Positions 18,385 through 27,274 are shown, counted from the stretch's first letter. The stretch: DNA of 64,000 nt from Vibrio sp. VB16 (GCF_015594925.2 NZ_CP087590.1:1302001-1366000), one strand, 5' to 3'. The notes: generated by a model not told the origin, from the sequence alone. Program-made: numbers and translations.

Positions 18385-19926
18385 TTATAGGAAGCCTGGA
18401 ATGCCATATTTTCCTTCAAACATACCGACTGAAAGCATTGCAATTAAGCAGATGACGAGCACAGAAGCAGGGATAACGACTTTATCAATGATGGATAATT
18501 TTTGAGCACGTTCTTTATTACCGATCAAACCATTGTTATCAAGCAACATCGTTAAGGCCCAAGCCAATACAGGGTTCGCTACAGCAGATGCGAAAATACA
18601 GATACCGGCTGCATGGGAGTCTTTCGTATCTTTAACCATTTGCATGCCCGCTTCCAATAGTGGAAGGAAAACACCCACTAGAAGAGCAATACGCATAACA
18701 GGAGGCCATACTGCTACATCCATAGGGAAACCTAAGATTGCAATAATCATGACCAAAAGACCAAGCAGGATCGCACCACCCGGGATAGGACGCTTAGCAA
18801 TCGCCGCTGGGATCATATAAGTACCCCAAGATGATGTAATGTTACCACCACCCACTGCGGTACCAACCATCTGACGGATAGAACACATTGTCATCGTATC
18901 GTCTACATCCATAAGTACTTTTTCAGTACGCTTAGGATAGTTAAGCTCTTGGAAAATACGGTGACCAAGGAAGTCTGGCGACCACATTGCAACCGCCAGA
19001 ATAGCAAACGGCAAAGAGGCGATGAAATGTTGCAGATTTGGTAAACCTAACATCCATCCTTCTTGTGTATTACCCTACCAGTAAACTGGGTTTAGGTTAG
19101 GAAGACCCATCTCTGTTTCAAAGGTCAGGTCAAAACCAGCACCAAATATCAACGCGATAAGTAGTCCAGTTACTGCACAAGCTGGGATAGCTAACCAACG
19201 CTTATTTATCTTCGCAAGGAATGCATAAAGAACAATGTTGACGCCTAACACAACCAGACCGATGTAGCCCATGCTGCCTTTCGCAATCTCAGCGGACTCA
19301 AGACCTACCGCCCAGCTTTGAATCTGGCCAATCTGACTCATGGTTCCGGTGAAACCGAGGAAAACAAGCAAACCACCTGCGACCCCTTCACTGGTCAAGT
19401 TGACTAACTTAGACCCACCTTTGAAGTAACTAAGTAGAAGACCAAATACGCCGAGTAATATAGCAAGCGCTAGAGGGTGAGCACCGGCAAGTGCAATCGT
19501 ACCGATAAGCGGAATCATCGGACCGTGGTTGCCTGCAAGGTTGGCACGTGGGTTAATAAAACCAGAAGCAAGAACACAGAAAAGTAGAGCAGGAATAAGC
19601 ATTTCTACGCGAGCAACTTCAATCGCAAAATCTTTTCCTAAATTGATGTGGTCCCATGCTTGAGTTAGGCCATCAGCCCAAGACATCATCACAGCCGAGT
19701 ACATCGCGATTATACCAATAGTACCCGCAATGGCAGGTACTAGATCTTCAATTTCGAATCGGAAATCACGGCCCGGAAGGTTTAAAGCATAACGGCGTGG
19801 TTTCATTATTTGAAGTTCGTGGTCCAGATATTCAGAACGACTAGAGAACTCAGAAGCAGGGCGATGTAGCTCTGAATAGCTTTTCTCGTCGATTTCTGAG
19901 TGGTCTGTGTTGACTACGTCTGACAT
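18385..19926 (-). pseudogene. DUF3360 family membrane protein interrupted by an in-frame TAG
   Basis: A single 514-codon frame runs from 19926 to 18385 but carries TAG at 19077-19075, splitting it into a 283-residue and a 222-residue part. The sequence reads PVYW, stop, GNTQEGWMLGLPN, with no shift of frame. This is what a TGG to TAG change would leave, since family members have an uninterrupted chain here as I recall. Both parts are highly hydrophobic with many transmembrane helices, and the fold resembles NCS2/SulP-type transporters. An ATG at 19053 preceded by AAGGA could restart translation, so a two-piece product is possible. The substrate is unknown. A sequencing error cannot be excluded. 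Confidence 0.75.
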
Positions 19927-20118
19927 AGATTCCTCATTTAGTATTGTTAGTGATTTGAATTTTAAGTAGCTGTATAGCCATCATAATTGTGTTTTGTCAT
20001 CGACATACTGTGCCACATGAATGTCGTGTTTTAATCATACTTCATATTAAAGTGACAAAGGACTAAAATTTGCCCCATATTTGCTGACGGAGTCTAACAA
20101 GCTACCTATTTTGGGTGA

Positions 20119-20132
20119 TTGATCCTGATCAT
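20119..20132. promoter_or_regulatory. FNR-like box upstream of the DUF3360 gene
   Basis: TTGATCCTGATCAT matches the FNR consensus TTGAT-N4-ATCAA at nine of ten defined bases. It lies about 190 bases upstream of the DUF3360 start. Anaerobic control would fit the neighbouring pfl gene. It is a sequence match only. Confidence 0.45.
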
Positions 20133-20379
20133 TTTATGAAAAATAGTGAAATAAAACTACGGGAAAATTGGTGGAATTGTGAGTTGGTAATCAGTTTCTG
20201 TAACTGCCTTTCAATAACTCAAGCATAAGAATATCTACTTTCACCACTGTCAACATGAATTCGGTAAGATAACTAAGAAATAAATAACCAATTATGAGGG
20301 GTTACAGTTGGGGTGAAGAGTTCGAAAAGTTCAATGGTTTAAACGGATGTTTAGGTCATTAATAAATGCCGTATATTTG

Positions 20380-20398
20380 TTCACAGTGGCATTGTGAA
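20380..20398. promoter_or_regulatory. 19-base imperfect palindrome TTCACA-N7-TGTGAA
   Basis: Arms TTCACA and TGTGAA, with a further TG/CA pair inside, give eight of nine pairs around a central G. It is a dimeric-regulator-type site of unknown owner. The half-sites are CRP-like but in the everted order, so it is not a standard CRP box. Confidence 0.35.
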
Positions 20399-20468
20399 AT
20401 TAAATATTTGATTGAAAATATCATAAGACCTTAATTATTTAGGGGATTAATCTGGGTGTGAAAGAGTT

Positions 20469-20484
20469 TGTGACAGTTATCACT
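20469..20484. promoter_or_regulatory. CRP-like box upstream of the amino acid ABC transporter
   Basis: TGTGA-CAGTTA-TCACT fits TGTGA-N6-TCACA at nine of ten positions. It lies about 255 bases upstream of the ATPase gene start. Which of the two divergent units it serves is not decidable from sequence. Confidence 0.4.
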
Positions 20485-20596
20485 AACTTTGCTACTAATA
20501 TCGGAATTAATTAACTTTATATTTACAAGTTGCGGTATTTGTTTTTCTCGGGTTTTGCTGTTTTATGCGCTCATGGCTAGATTTATAGTCTGTATT

Positions 20597-20610
20597 TGAA
20601 TAAAAATGCA
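20597..20610. promoter_or_regulatory. Possible ARG box upstream of the ABC transporter operon
   Basis: TGAATAAAAATGCA matches the ArgR half-site arrangement TGAAT-N4-ATTCA at nine of ten positions. Real ARG boxes usually come as tandem pairs 3 bases apart, and a good second copy was not found, so support is weak. Confidence 0.25.
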
Positions 20611-20737
20611 GCACTATCGCTTGTGTATTGCTATCTTGTCAGTTAATGATTTGTTGCATGTTTCTAGGATGAATGCTAATTTGTAGCGACTAAAGAGGTC
20701 GGATAACCTCTCGATATTGCACAGGGAGTAGTGGCGC

Positions 20738-21508
20738 ATGAATGATGTACCAGCGCTGGACATTAAAGATCTACATAAGACATTTGGTCAAAATGAAGTA
20801 CTCAAAGGTATTTCGCTTCAGGCGCGTAAAGGTGACGTGATTTCGATTATTGGGTCATCTGGTTCAGGTAAGAGTACCTTTCTCCGCTGTATTAATCTTT
20901 TAGAGACACCAACCGCAGGTCAAATCTGGGTAGATGGTGAGCTCATCGAAATGAAAAATAACCGTCAAGGTGAATCTGTCCCTGTCAACGAAAAACAGGT
21001 GCAACGAATTCGTTCGCGTTTAGCTATGGTTTTTCAAGGTTTTAATCTCTGGTCCCATCTCACTGTACTAGGAAATGTAATTGAAGCACCTATTCACGTT
21101 CTTGGCGTGCCAAAAGCTGAAGCGATAGAAAAAGGCGAGGCGCTTCTTGATAAAGTCGGACTATTGGAAAGAAAAGATTATTACCCAGGACATTTATCTG
21201 GTGGTCAGCAGCAACGTGCGGCTATTGCAAGAGCGCTAGCCGTTGATCCGGAAGTGATGCTTTTTGATGAACCAACTTCTGCGCTCGATCCAGAGCTCGT
21301 TGGTGAAGTACTTGGCGTTATGCGCGATCTAGCAGATGAAGGACGAACCATGCTTGTGGTCACGCATGAAATGGCATTCGCCCGTGATGTATCAAATCAT
21401 CTTATGTTTTTACATCAAGGTTTAGTTGAAGAACAGGGTGATCCTGCAAAGTTATTTACTGATCCGAAATCAGATAGGTTAAGGCAGTTTATATCGTCTA
21501 TATACTAA
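20738..21508 (+). CDS. Polar amino acid ABC transporter, ATP-binding protein (HisP/ArtP-like)
   Basis: ATPase of 256 residues energising uptake of polar amino acids. Walker A reads GSSGSGKST near residue 37, the signature LSGGQQQR near 155, and Walker B plus D-loop VMLFDEPTSALD near 175. The stretch MVFQGFNLWSHLTVLGNV is very like HisP and basic amino acid importers. It opens a four-gene set (ATPase, binding protein, two permeases), so histidine or arginine/ornithine/lysine uptake is the likely role. The exact substrate cannot be read from sequence. The 143-base gap to the binding-protein gene, against tight permease spacing, allows a second promoter there. Confidence 0.9.
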   Translation: MNDVPALDIKDLHKTFGQNEVLKGISLQARKGDVISIIGSSGSGKSTFLRCINLLETPTAGQIWVDGELIEMKNNRQGESVPVNEKQVQRIRSRLAMVFQGFNLWSHLTVLGNVIEAPIHVLGVPKAEAIEKGEALLDKVGLLERKDYYPGHLSGGQQQRAAIARALAVDPEVMLFDEPTSALDPELVGEVLGVMRDLADEGRTMLVVTHEMAFARDVSNHLMFLHQGLVEEQGDPAKLFTDPKSDRLRQFISSIY

Positions 21509-21675
21509 CAATATTTCAAAAAGTAGAGGTGGTGCAAATACCTATCTTTACAAGAAATATAACAACATGGAAAAGGTTTCATTAAGAGTTGGTTAGATTA
21601 GGAAAGCGAAGTCAATTTCCTTATTAATATAACCAAAACTTAGAAACCGAATTGCAAACACACAGGAGTATGGAA

Positions 21676-22443
21676 ATGAAAAAGTGGTTATTAGCGGCAA
21701 CATTGGCTGCTACAGCAGTAACAGGCGTAGCTCAAGCAAAGGATTGGAAGGTTGTGCGTTTCGGTATCGAAGGAGCCTATCCTCCTTTTAGTAAAACAGA
21801 AGCAGATGGCTCACTTAGTGGGTTTGATGTAGACATGGCTAACGCATTATGTACGGAAATGAAGGTAGAGTGTAAGCTCGTTGCTCAAGATTGGGACGGT
21901 ATTATTCCTTCTCTATTATCTCGTAAATACGATGCGATAATCGCGGCTATGTCGATTACTGAAGAGCGTAAAAAGAAGATTGATTTCACAGGTAAGTACG
22001 CTTTAATCCCAAATAAATTTATTGCCAAAAAAGACGCTGCTCTCGATTTCTCAAATCTTGATGGTGTGAAAATTGGTGTTCAGCGCGCAACAACCCATGA
22101 CAAATACCTGACGGACAACTTTAAAAATGTTGAAGTTGTACGCTACGGTTCATTTGATGAAGCGTATCTCGACTTAGGTAATGGCCGTGTTGCCGCCGTT
22201 TTAGGTGATGCATCTGCTCTAGAAGAGGGTGTGTTAAACCAACAAGGTGGTGAAGCTTATGAGTTTGTTGGTCCTTCATTAACCGATCCTAAATGGTTTG
22301 GCGACGGGTTCGGCATTGCTGTTCGCAAGCAAGACAAAGATTTAACAAAGACGCTTGATGCAGCGATACTTTCTTTACGTGAAAAAGGTATTTATCAAGA
22401 GATTCAAGCTAAATACTTTGACTACGATGTCTACGGTGACTAA
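21676..22443 (+). CDS. Periplasmic polar amino acid-binding protein (HisJ/ArgT/AotJ family)
   Basis: Solute-binding protein of 255 residues with a cleaved signal peptide (MKKWLLAATL, cleavage after GVAQA). The mature start VVRFGIEGAYPPFS and the block IIPSLLSRKYDAIIAAMSITEERKKKIDFT are typical of lysine/arginine/ornithine and histidine binders. The start at 21676 is chosen because AGGAG lies 7 bases upstream, while the in-frame ATGs at 21652 and 21670 lack usable spacing. A strong hairpin just after the stop may keep this mRNA segment abundant. Confidence 0.9.
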   Translation: MKKWLLAATLAATAVTGVAQAKDWKVVRFGIEGAYPPFSKTEADGSLSGFDVDMANALCTEMKVECKLVAQDWDGIIPSLLSRKYDAIIAAMSITEERKKKIDFTGKYALIPNKFIAKKDAALDFSNLDGVKIGVQRATTHDKYLTDNFKNVEVVRYGSFDEAYLDLGNGRVAAVLGDASALEEGVLNQQGGEAYEFVGPSLTDPKWFGDGFGIAVRKQDKDLTKTLDAAILSLREKGIYQEIQAKYFDYDVYGD

Positions 22444-22454
22444 GTAGTAAAATG

Positions 22455-22481
22455 AAGAGGTGGCGGTTACTGCCACCTCTT
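22455..22481 (+). other. Intercistronic hairpin after the binding-protein gene
   Basis: Perfect 10-base-pair inverted repeat AAGAGGTGGC/GCCACCTCTT with a 7-base loop, 11 bases after the binding-protein stop. Only TATCT follows, not a U-run, so it is more likely a stabiliser or attenuator setting a surplus of binding protein over permeases than a full terminator. Confidence 0.6.
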
Positions 22482-22546
22482 ATCTAAAAGGAGTGTCCAT
22501 TCAACACGTAATTTCGCCAGAGCTATAAGACATGAGGCGGAGTAAT

Positions 22547-23344
22547 ATGTTGAATGGTCATAACTTCGGCCTAGCTGGTTTGCTGAATAATGGACTAACG
22601 ACGATGTTCGACTTACAAGGTTACGAAGCCTCTATATTATCTGGTGCACTATTAACGATACAGGTTGCTGTATTGTCACTGCTTCTTGCCGTTGTGTTAG
22701 GAATGGCCGGAGCGTTAGCAAAAATGGCGCCATACCGATTTGCAAGATCGATTGCTACCTTGTACACAACCATAATCCGCGGTATCCCTGATCTCGTGCT
22801 CATGATGCTGATTTTCTTCGGTGGGCAAATTCTTCTTAACAATAGTCTTTACGCTGTGAATGAATGGATAAATGAATGGATGGTATCTTCTGATCCTGCC
22901 CATGAATGGACAGCTTATCTGCCTGACTATATCGATATCAGTCCGTTTGTTGCCGGTGTATTAACCATTGGATTTATATTCGGTGCCTACATGGCGGAAA
23001 CCTTCCGTGGTGCCATTATGGCGGTCGACAAAGGTGAACTGGAAGCGGCGAAAGCGTATGGGATGAGTGGTCCAATGGCATTTAAACGTGTTCTGCTACC
23101 TCAAATGATTCGTCATGCTTTACCTGGTTTTGGTAATAACTGGTTGGTGCTATTAAAAACCACGGCGTTGGTGTCCATTATTGGACTAGAAGACATGGTT
23201 CGAGTTGGTTCATTAGCCGCAGGGTCAACAAAAATGCCATTCACTTTCTATATGACAATTTCGATTATTTTCCTATTTTTCACCAGCGTTTCGACGGGCT
23301 TACTTAAGCTTGCAGAGCGAAAATTCAGTATTCACACGAGGTAG
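22547..23344 (+). CDS. Amino acid ABC transporter permease (HisQ/ArtQ-like)
   Basis: Inner-membrane permease of about 265 residues with roughly five hydrophobic segments. The EAA loop (GELEAAKAYGMSGPMAFKRVLLPQMIRHALPG) contacts the ATPase. The start at 22547 is preferred over the ATG at 22532 because GGCGGAG lies 4 bases before it. It pairs with the next gene as a heterodimeric channel. An unusual central insertion (VNEWINEWMVSSDPAHEWTAYLPDYIDISP) lies in the periplasmic/loop region. Confidence 0.88.
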   Translation: MLNGHNFGLAGLLNNGLTTMFDLQGYEASILSGALLTIQVAVLSLLLAVVLGMAGALAKMAPYRFARSIATLYTTIIRGIPDLVLMMLIFFGGQILLNNSLYAVNEWINEWMVSSDPAHEWTAYLPDYIDISPFVAGVLTIGFIFGAYMAETFRGAIMAVDKGELEAAKAYGMSGPMAFKRVLLPQMIRHALPGFGNNWLVLLKTTALVSIIGLEDMVRVGSLAAGSTKMPFTFYMTISIIFLFFTSVSTGLLKLAERKFSIHTR

Positions 23345-23349
23345 ATGAT

Positions 23350-24027
23350 ATGGATTTCTCATTGATAATCGAAAGCCTGCCTATCTATTTCGAAGGGTTA
23401 TGGACGACGCTTTGGCTAGTATCGGTTTCTCTTTTCTTGGGTTTATGTATTGCGATTCCATTAGCGGTCGCAAGAAACAGTCGCAATCCGTTGATTAGTT
23501 TTCCCTCATGGGCATACACCTACTTTTTTCGTGGAACACCGTTGTTGGTCCAGTTATATCTGATTTACTATGGTATGGACCAATTTGTACCGGTCAAAGA
23601 TACGTTGTGGGAAAATGCTTGGTTCTGTGCTTTGGTGGCTTTTGTATTAAATACTTCGGCTTACAGTGCAGAGATTATACGCGGCTCTATTAACGGCTTG
23701 CCGAAAGGTGAAGTTGAAGCCGCTAAAGCCTACGGTATGAGTACGTGGAAAACGTATAAACGGATTATATTACCAAGTGCTTTGCGCCGCTCTTTACCGG
23801 CTTATAGTAATGAAGCGATATTCATGCTGCATGGTTCTGCGGTTGCGGGTATCGTGACTATATTGGATCTAACAGGTGCGGCTCGATTAGTTAACTCCCG
23901 CTATTATGCGCCATTTGAATCGTTCTTGACGGCAGGGTTATTCTATATGTGCTTAACGTTTTGCATCCTATGGTTCTTCAAATGGGCAGAGAAGAAGTAT
24001 TTGGCTTATCTAAGGCCACTGAGCTAA
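23350..24027 (+). CDS. Amino acid ABC transporter permease (HisM/ArtM-like)
   Basis: Second permease of 225 residues with a canonical EAA loop (GEVEAAKAYGMSTWKTYKRIILPSALRRSLPA) and an early PLLVQLYLIYYG segment as in HisM. It starts 5 bases after the previous permease with GAGGT upstream, so the two are coupled. It completes the HisP-J-Q-M type importer and is followed by a strong terminator shared with convergent xthA. Confidence 0.9.
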   Translation: MDFSLIIESLPIYFEGLWTTLWLVSVSLFLGLCIAIPLAVARNSRNPLISFPSWAYTYFFRGTPLLVQLYLIYYGMDQFVPVKDTLWENAWFCALVAFVLNTSAYSAEIIRGSINGLPKGEVEAAKAYGMSTWKTYKRIILPSALRRSLPAYSNEAIFMLHGSAVAGIVTILDLTGAARLVNSRYYAPFESFLTAGLFYMCLTFCILWFFKWAEKKYLAYLRPLS

Positions 24028-24044
24028 CGGTCAATCACTAGGAA

Positions 24045-24090
24045 CAAAAAAGCAGCTTTATGGGGTCACTTCATAAGCTGCTTTTTTATT
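24045..24090. terminator. Bidirectional terminator between the ABC operon and xthA
   Basis: Long stem AAAAAAGCAGCTT with AAGCTGCTTTTTT and a T-run on each strand. It serves both the plus-strand permease gene and the minus-strand xthA. Confidence 0.9.
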
Positions 24091-24153
24091 TATGGCGTAA
24101 CCTAAATCACTTTCTGTTCAGGTGGGTTTGTACGTTGAACAGTTCAATTAGTA

Positions 24154-24960
24154 TCAGCTAAACACAGACCAAATAGGTGCGTGATCAGACGGTTTTTCTA
24201 TGCCTCGCAGTTCGTAATCGATGCCAGCTTCGACACATTTAGCCGCTAACTTAGGTGTTGCAAGAACGACGTCGATTCGCAAACCACGATTATCATCAAA
24301 TCCACGTGAGCGATAGTCGAACCAAGAGTATTGATCTTGGACCTCAGGATACAAGTTCCTAAACGTATCTTCAAAACCCCAATCGAGTAGTGTTTTTAGC
24401 CATTCTCTCTCTTCTGGTTGGAACGAACATTTACCTGTTTTTAGCCAACGCTTACGATTTGCTTCACCGATACCGATATCTAAATCAATCGGGCTAATAT
24501 TGATATCGCCCATAACTACGAGGTTGTCTTCGTTGGTGTGATGACCGCTTAAGTATGCCATTAAATCTTTGTAAAACTGGCGTTTATATGGATACTTTAT
24601 CTCGTGTTCGATATTGTCGCCTTGAGGGAAATAGCCATTTAATACGGTGGTTTTTTCACCTTCTGCATTTTCAAAGGTTGCCATTATCATACGCTTTTGA
24701 TGATCTTCGTCGTCAGTCGGAAAACCGTATTGAACAGATATTGGCTCTTGTTTACACATCATGGCAACGCCGTAGTGAGCTTTCTGTCCATGAAAGTAGA
24801 CCTTGTAGCCCATTGCTTCAACATCTTCTAAAGGAAAAGCGTCGTTATGCACTTTAATCTCTTGTAGGCCAATCACGTCAGGTTGATGCTTATCGATGAT
24901 CGCTTGAAGTTGATGCAGTCGAGCACGGAGTCCATTTATATTAAAACTGATTACTTTCAT
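24154..24960 (-). CDS. xthA: Exodeoxyribonuclease III XthA
   Basis: AP endonuclease / 3'-5' exonuclease of 268 residues in base-excision repair. Family signatures are visible: ISFNINGLRARL at the start, LQEIKVHND with the metal-binding Glu near residue 34, GDINISPIDLDIG near 151, and the C-terminal KPSDHAPIW with the catalytic Asp-His pair. Length equals the E. coli protein. It faces the ABC operon convergently, and its upstream side abuts the decayed integrase. Confidence 0.97.
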   Translation of the reverse strand: MKVISFNINGLRARLHQLQAIIDKHQPDVIGLQEIKVHNDAFPLEDVEAMGYKVYFHGQKAHYGVAMMCKQEPISVQYGFPTDDEDHQKRMIMATFENAEGEKTTVLNGYFPQGDNIEHEIKYPYKRQFYKDLMAYLSGHHTNEDNLVVMGDINISPIDLDIGIGEANRKRWLKTGKCSFQPEEREWLKTLLDWGFEDTFRNLYPEVQDQYSWFDYRSRGFDDNRGLRIDVVLATPKLAAKCVEAGIDYELRGIEKPSDHAPIWSVFS

Positions 24961-25080
24961 TAGTTTTTAACCTTATGATTTTACAAATATTTCTTATTTT
25001 GTAATGACTTATATTTATTGAGCACTGTATATATAAACATATAAATGGCAATGTTGGTACTTTTTTGAGTCATTTTGTCG

Positions 25081-25703
25081 TCATTTTTTGGTTACAATGC
25101 AGAGAGTTAATTCAATCACATCACTTAATTTGTCTGGCGAGAAATGGGCGTAAATCATGGTGTGTTTAATATTCATATGTCCAAGTATTTTCTGCAATAC
25201 AATGATATTACCCCCGTTCGTTATGAAGTGTGAAGCAAAAGAATGTCGAAGTACATGAGTCGCTTGTCCTTTCGGCAAATCGGGAAAAGTATTCTATGCG
25301 TGACAACATATCTACAAGTAAATAGCCAGCCTCAATTATACTTTCGCCGGTCGATAAGCTTATTCTAAATGTAGTCAATAACTGATCTTTATTAGGACGC
25401 TTTTGCATGTTTTCAAATAGTGTTTCAATTATTGGCAACTTAGAAACGACAATTTGTGTTCGTTGATGATGTCCACACGACGTTTTTCACGCACGCTCGA
25501 TTTAAGGTGTTTACCATGAACCTAGAACCAGACATCAACAAGCTTAAACAATGTTCTGTTCTCTAATTTTTCACCCAACCACGACTTACTATATATACGC
25601 TTCATTTAAAACAAACTTCTCGTAGGTCAGGACTTCGATCTTGCGGTTTAACGTCACATAACCATAGTTTGTAACTGTCGTCGTCAAATTTTTAAATGCT
25701 CAT
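25081..25703 (-). pseudogene. Decayed P2-type tyrosine recombinase (integrase)
   Basis: Remains of one integrase are legible in order on the minus strand but in several frames. From 25703 an N-terminal MSI, stop, KFDDDSYKLWLCDVKPQDRS; then YEKFVLNEAY; then SKSWLGEKLENRTLF with a stop after VDVWF; then LSFLS, ETLFENMQKRP and ISLSTG; finally the intact catalytic end PKGQATHVLRHSFASHF, GHMNIKHTMIYAHFSP with the Arg, His and Tyr residues. At least three frameshifts, two stops and internal deletions leave 623 bases of a roughly 1 kb gene. It marks a past integration event beside xthA. No att repeats were identified. Confidence 0.85.
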
Positions 25704-25921
25704 AAAAATCTGTGTATAAAAAAATATATTTATTTGTGGAGAAACTCAATGTTTTATACCAGCGGACAACTAACGGGACGGGTTATAGAAGCGAAATATA
25801 AGATAGCAATATTGTTCGTTCACTAGTCTAATTCTAATGCTCAATAATTTGTCTAGTCTACCTGAAATAGTAGTGTGTTGGTATACCGTCTATATTGACT
25901 ATGAAATATCAACTATATTGT

Positions 25922-27109
25922 CTAATCCCAACGAATAGCATCTTCGAAACATCTACGAAGAGTCTCCGTTTCCACATTCATAAATTCAGCCATCTTATCC
26001 ACAGTGTTCCATTCGCCATATTCATATGATTTTGCTAAAATTAATAAATTACTTAACGCACAGTCATTTTGAGTAAGCGCCTTTTTAATTGTATGGTCGA
26101 TTGGAATTGACGAAACAACGTCCGCCATAGGTGCATCGAAAATTACATCCAATAGAGAGAATAACCCAACTAAGAAAGCAGATTCGCTATCAATTACGTT
26201 ATCCATCGTTAGAGCAATTAATTCGCAAAACCTTGCCCTCTGTACCGATAAATTATTAATAATTGGAGGCTTAGAACTAGACAAATTGGTCATAATTGAA
26301 AAAGATATAAAGTACCTTAGTCTGTCCTCTCCTAAATATGACAACGCGTGGCTAAAAGAGCTTATCGAGCTCGTTATTTTGTCTGTATTCACATACTTCA
26401 AAAGCTCATAGGATAGAATTACATCAGACGAAAAAATAGATTCAATTTTTTTGAAATCAATACTCTTACGAGAAACTTCTTTAGCTAATTCTATTGCCGT
26501 CATTTGGCTTTTAGATATTCTCTTCTTCTTAATTATTTCTGGTTTGCTAAAAAAATATCCTTGGAAGTAATGAAAACCTGCTTCCAGTGAGTTTTGGTAC
26601 TCTTCATGCGTTTCAACTTTTTCAGCAATGAATTTGATTTTTGAACCAGATATTTTCTTAATGAAATTCTTGACTTTATTGGCGGGAGTTATTCTTATGT
26701 CAAACTTTATTATGTCTACGTATGGAAGGAAAGGGATCCAGTCTGGAGAAGGAATGAAATCATCTAGGGCTAATTTATAACCAAGATTTTTTAGTTTAAC
26801 CATAGCAAAAAATAATTCTTTTGTAGGGAGGCAGTCTTCCAATACCTCAATTACTATTTGATCTTTAGATAACAATGTGGGTAGAAGGTTTATGATGGAA
26901 TTGTACGAAAAATTAATAAATGCCAACTTTCCTTCGATAATATCAGCATGAGTGGAAAAAAATTGTTCCGCCAAAATTCTATTAGTAGCATGGTCTGAAT
27001 TTACGTCAGGGAATTTATTATCAAGACTATCTCGAAATAATATTTCATATCCAAATATGTCACCATTTTCGTCTAGAATTGGCTGTCTTGCCGCGTATGT
27101 ATATGCCAT
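25922..27109 (-). CDS. EAL-HDOD signalling protein
   Basis: Protein of 395 residues with an N-terminal EAL-like domain (about 5-200) and a C-terminal HDOD domain (about 205-390), as in YuxH-like proteins. In EAL domains the Glu-Ala-Leu region and DDFGTG loop bind c-di-GMP and metals. Here they read YEILFRD and LALDDFIPSPDW, while INFS, KFD, AEKVET and QGYFFSKP are recognisable. The changed loop makes phosphodiesterase activity doubtful. HDOD domains usually act as signalling or scaffold modules. It is divergent from the adjacent chemoreceptor across a 257-base gap. It is AT-rich compared with the flanking core genes. Confidence 0.87.
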   Translation of the reverse strand: MAYTYAARQPILDENGDIFGYEILFRDSLDNKFPDVNSDHATNRILAEQFFSTHADIIEGKLAFINFSYNSIINLLPTLLSKDQIVIEVLEDCLPTKELFFAMVKLKNLGYKLALDDFIPSPDWIPFLPYVDIIKFDIRITPANKVKNFIKKISGSKIKFIAEKVETHEEYQNSLEAGFHYFQGYFFSKPEIIKKKRISKSQMTAIELAKEVSRKSIDFKKIESIFSSDVILSYELLKYVNTDKITSSISSFSHALSYLGEDRLRYFISFSIMTNLSSSKPPIINNLSVQRARFCELIALTMDNVIDSESAFLVGLFSLLDVIFDAPMADVVSSIPIDHTIKKALTQNDCALSNLLILAKSYEYGEWNTVDKMAEFMNVETETLRRCFEDAIRWD

Positions 27110-27258
27110 ATGTGTGTCATTAAGTAAATGTTACAACAATCCTATCATCACGTCCCAATGAAAAAATAGACATTTTACGCAACTTTATCTAAGTTATGAC
27201 CGTCATCAAGATAAAGTTTGTTTGTAAAATTCCCAATAAGTTTTATGAAAGTTAAATA

Positions 27259-27274
27259 TGTACATTATTCGCAA
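27259..27274 (+). promoter_or_regulatory. Copy 1 of a shared upstream motif (TGTACATTATTCGCAA)
   Basis: Lies about 95-110 bases upstream of the chemoreceptor gene and is preceded by GTTAAAT. It matches the element at 29158-29173 at 15 of 16 bases, with the GTTAAAT flank also shared (one-base spacing difference). A common regulator binding site is the likely reading, but the owner is unknown. Confidence 0.4.

Larger units (their letters stand above)
19927..20737. promoter_or_regulatory. 811-base divergent intergenic region between the DUF3360 locus and the ABC transporter
   Basis: No gene was seen. The region should hold the promoters of both divergent units. Readable candidate sites are an FNR-like box (20119-20132), a TTCACA/TGTGAA dyad (20380-20398), a CRP-like box (20469-20484) and a single ARG-box-like element (20597-20610), each listed separately where supported. 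The rest is AT-rich without clear structure. Confidence 0.5.

Noticed and set aside
19075..19077. TAG in the DUF3360 gene as a recoded pyrrolysine or other special codon
   Set aside because: Vibrios have no known TAG recoding. A single TGG to TAG change or an error is the simpler reading.
20341..20400. TTCACA/TGTGAA dyad as a normal CRP site
   Set aside because: The half-sites are in the opposite order to TGTGA-N6-TCACA, so it was kept only as an unassigned dyad.
25208..25438. A separate 76-residue protein ahead of the integrase tail
   Set aside because: Its sequence is the middle of the same decayed integrase read partly out of frame, so it was merged into the pseudogene.
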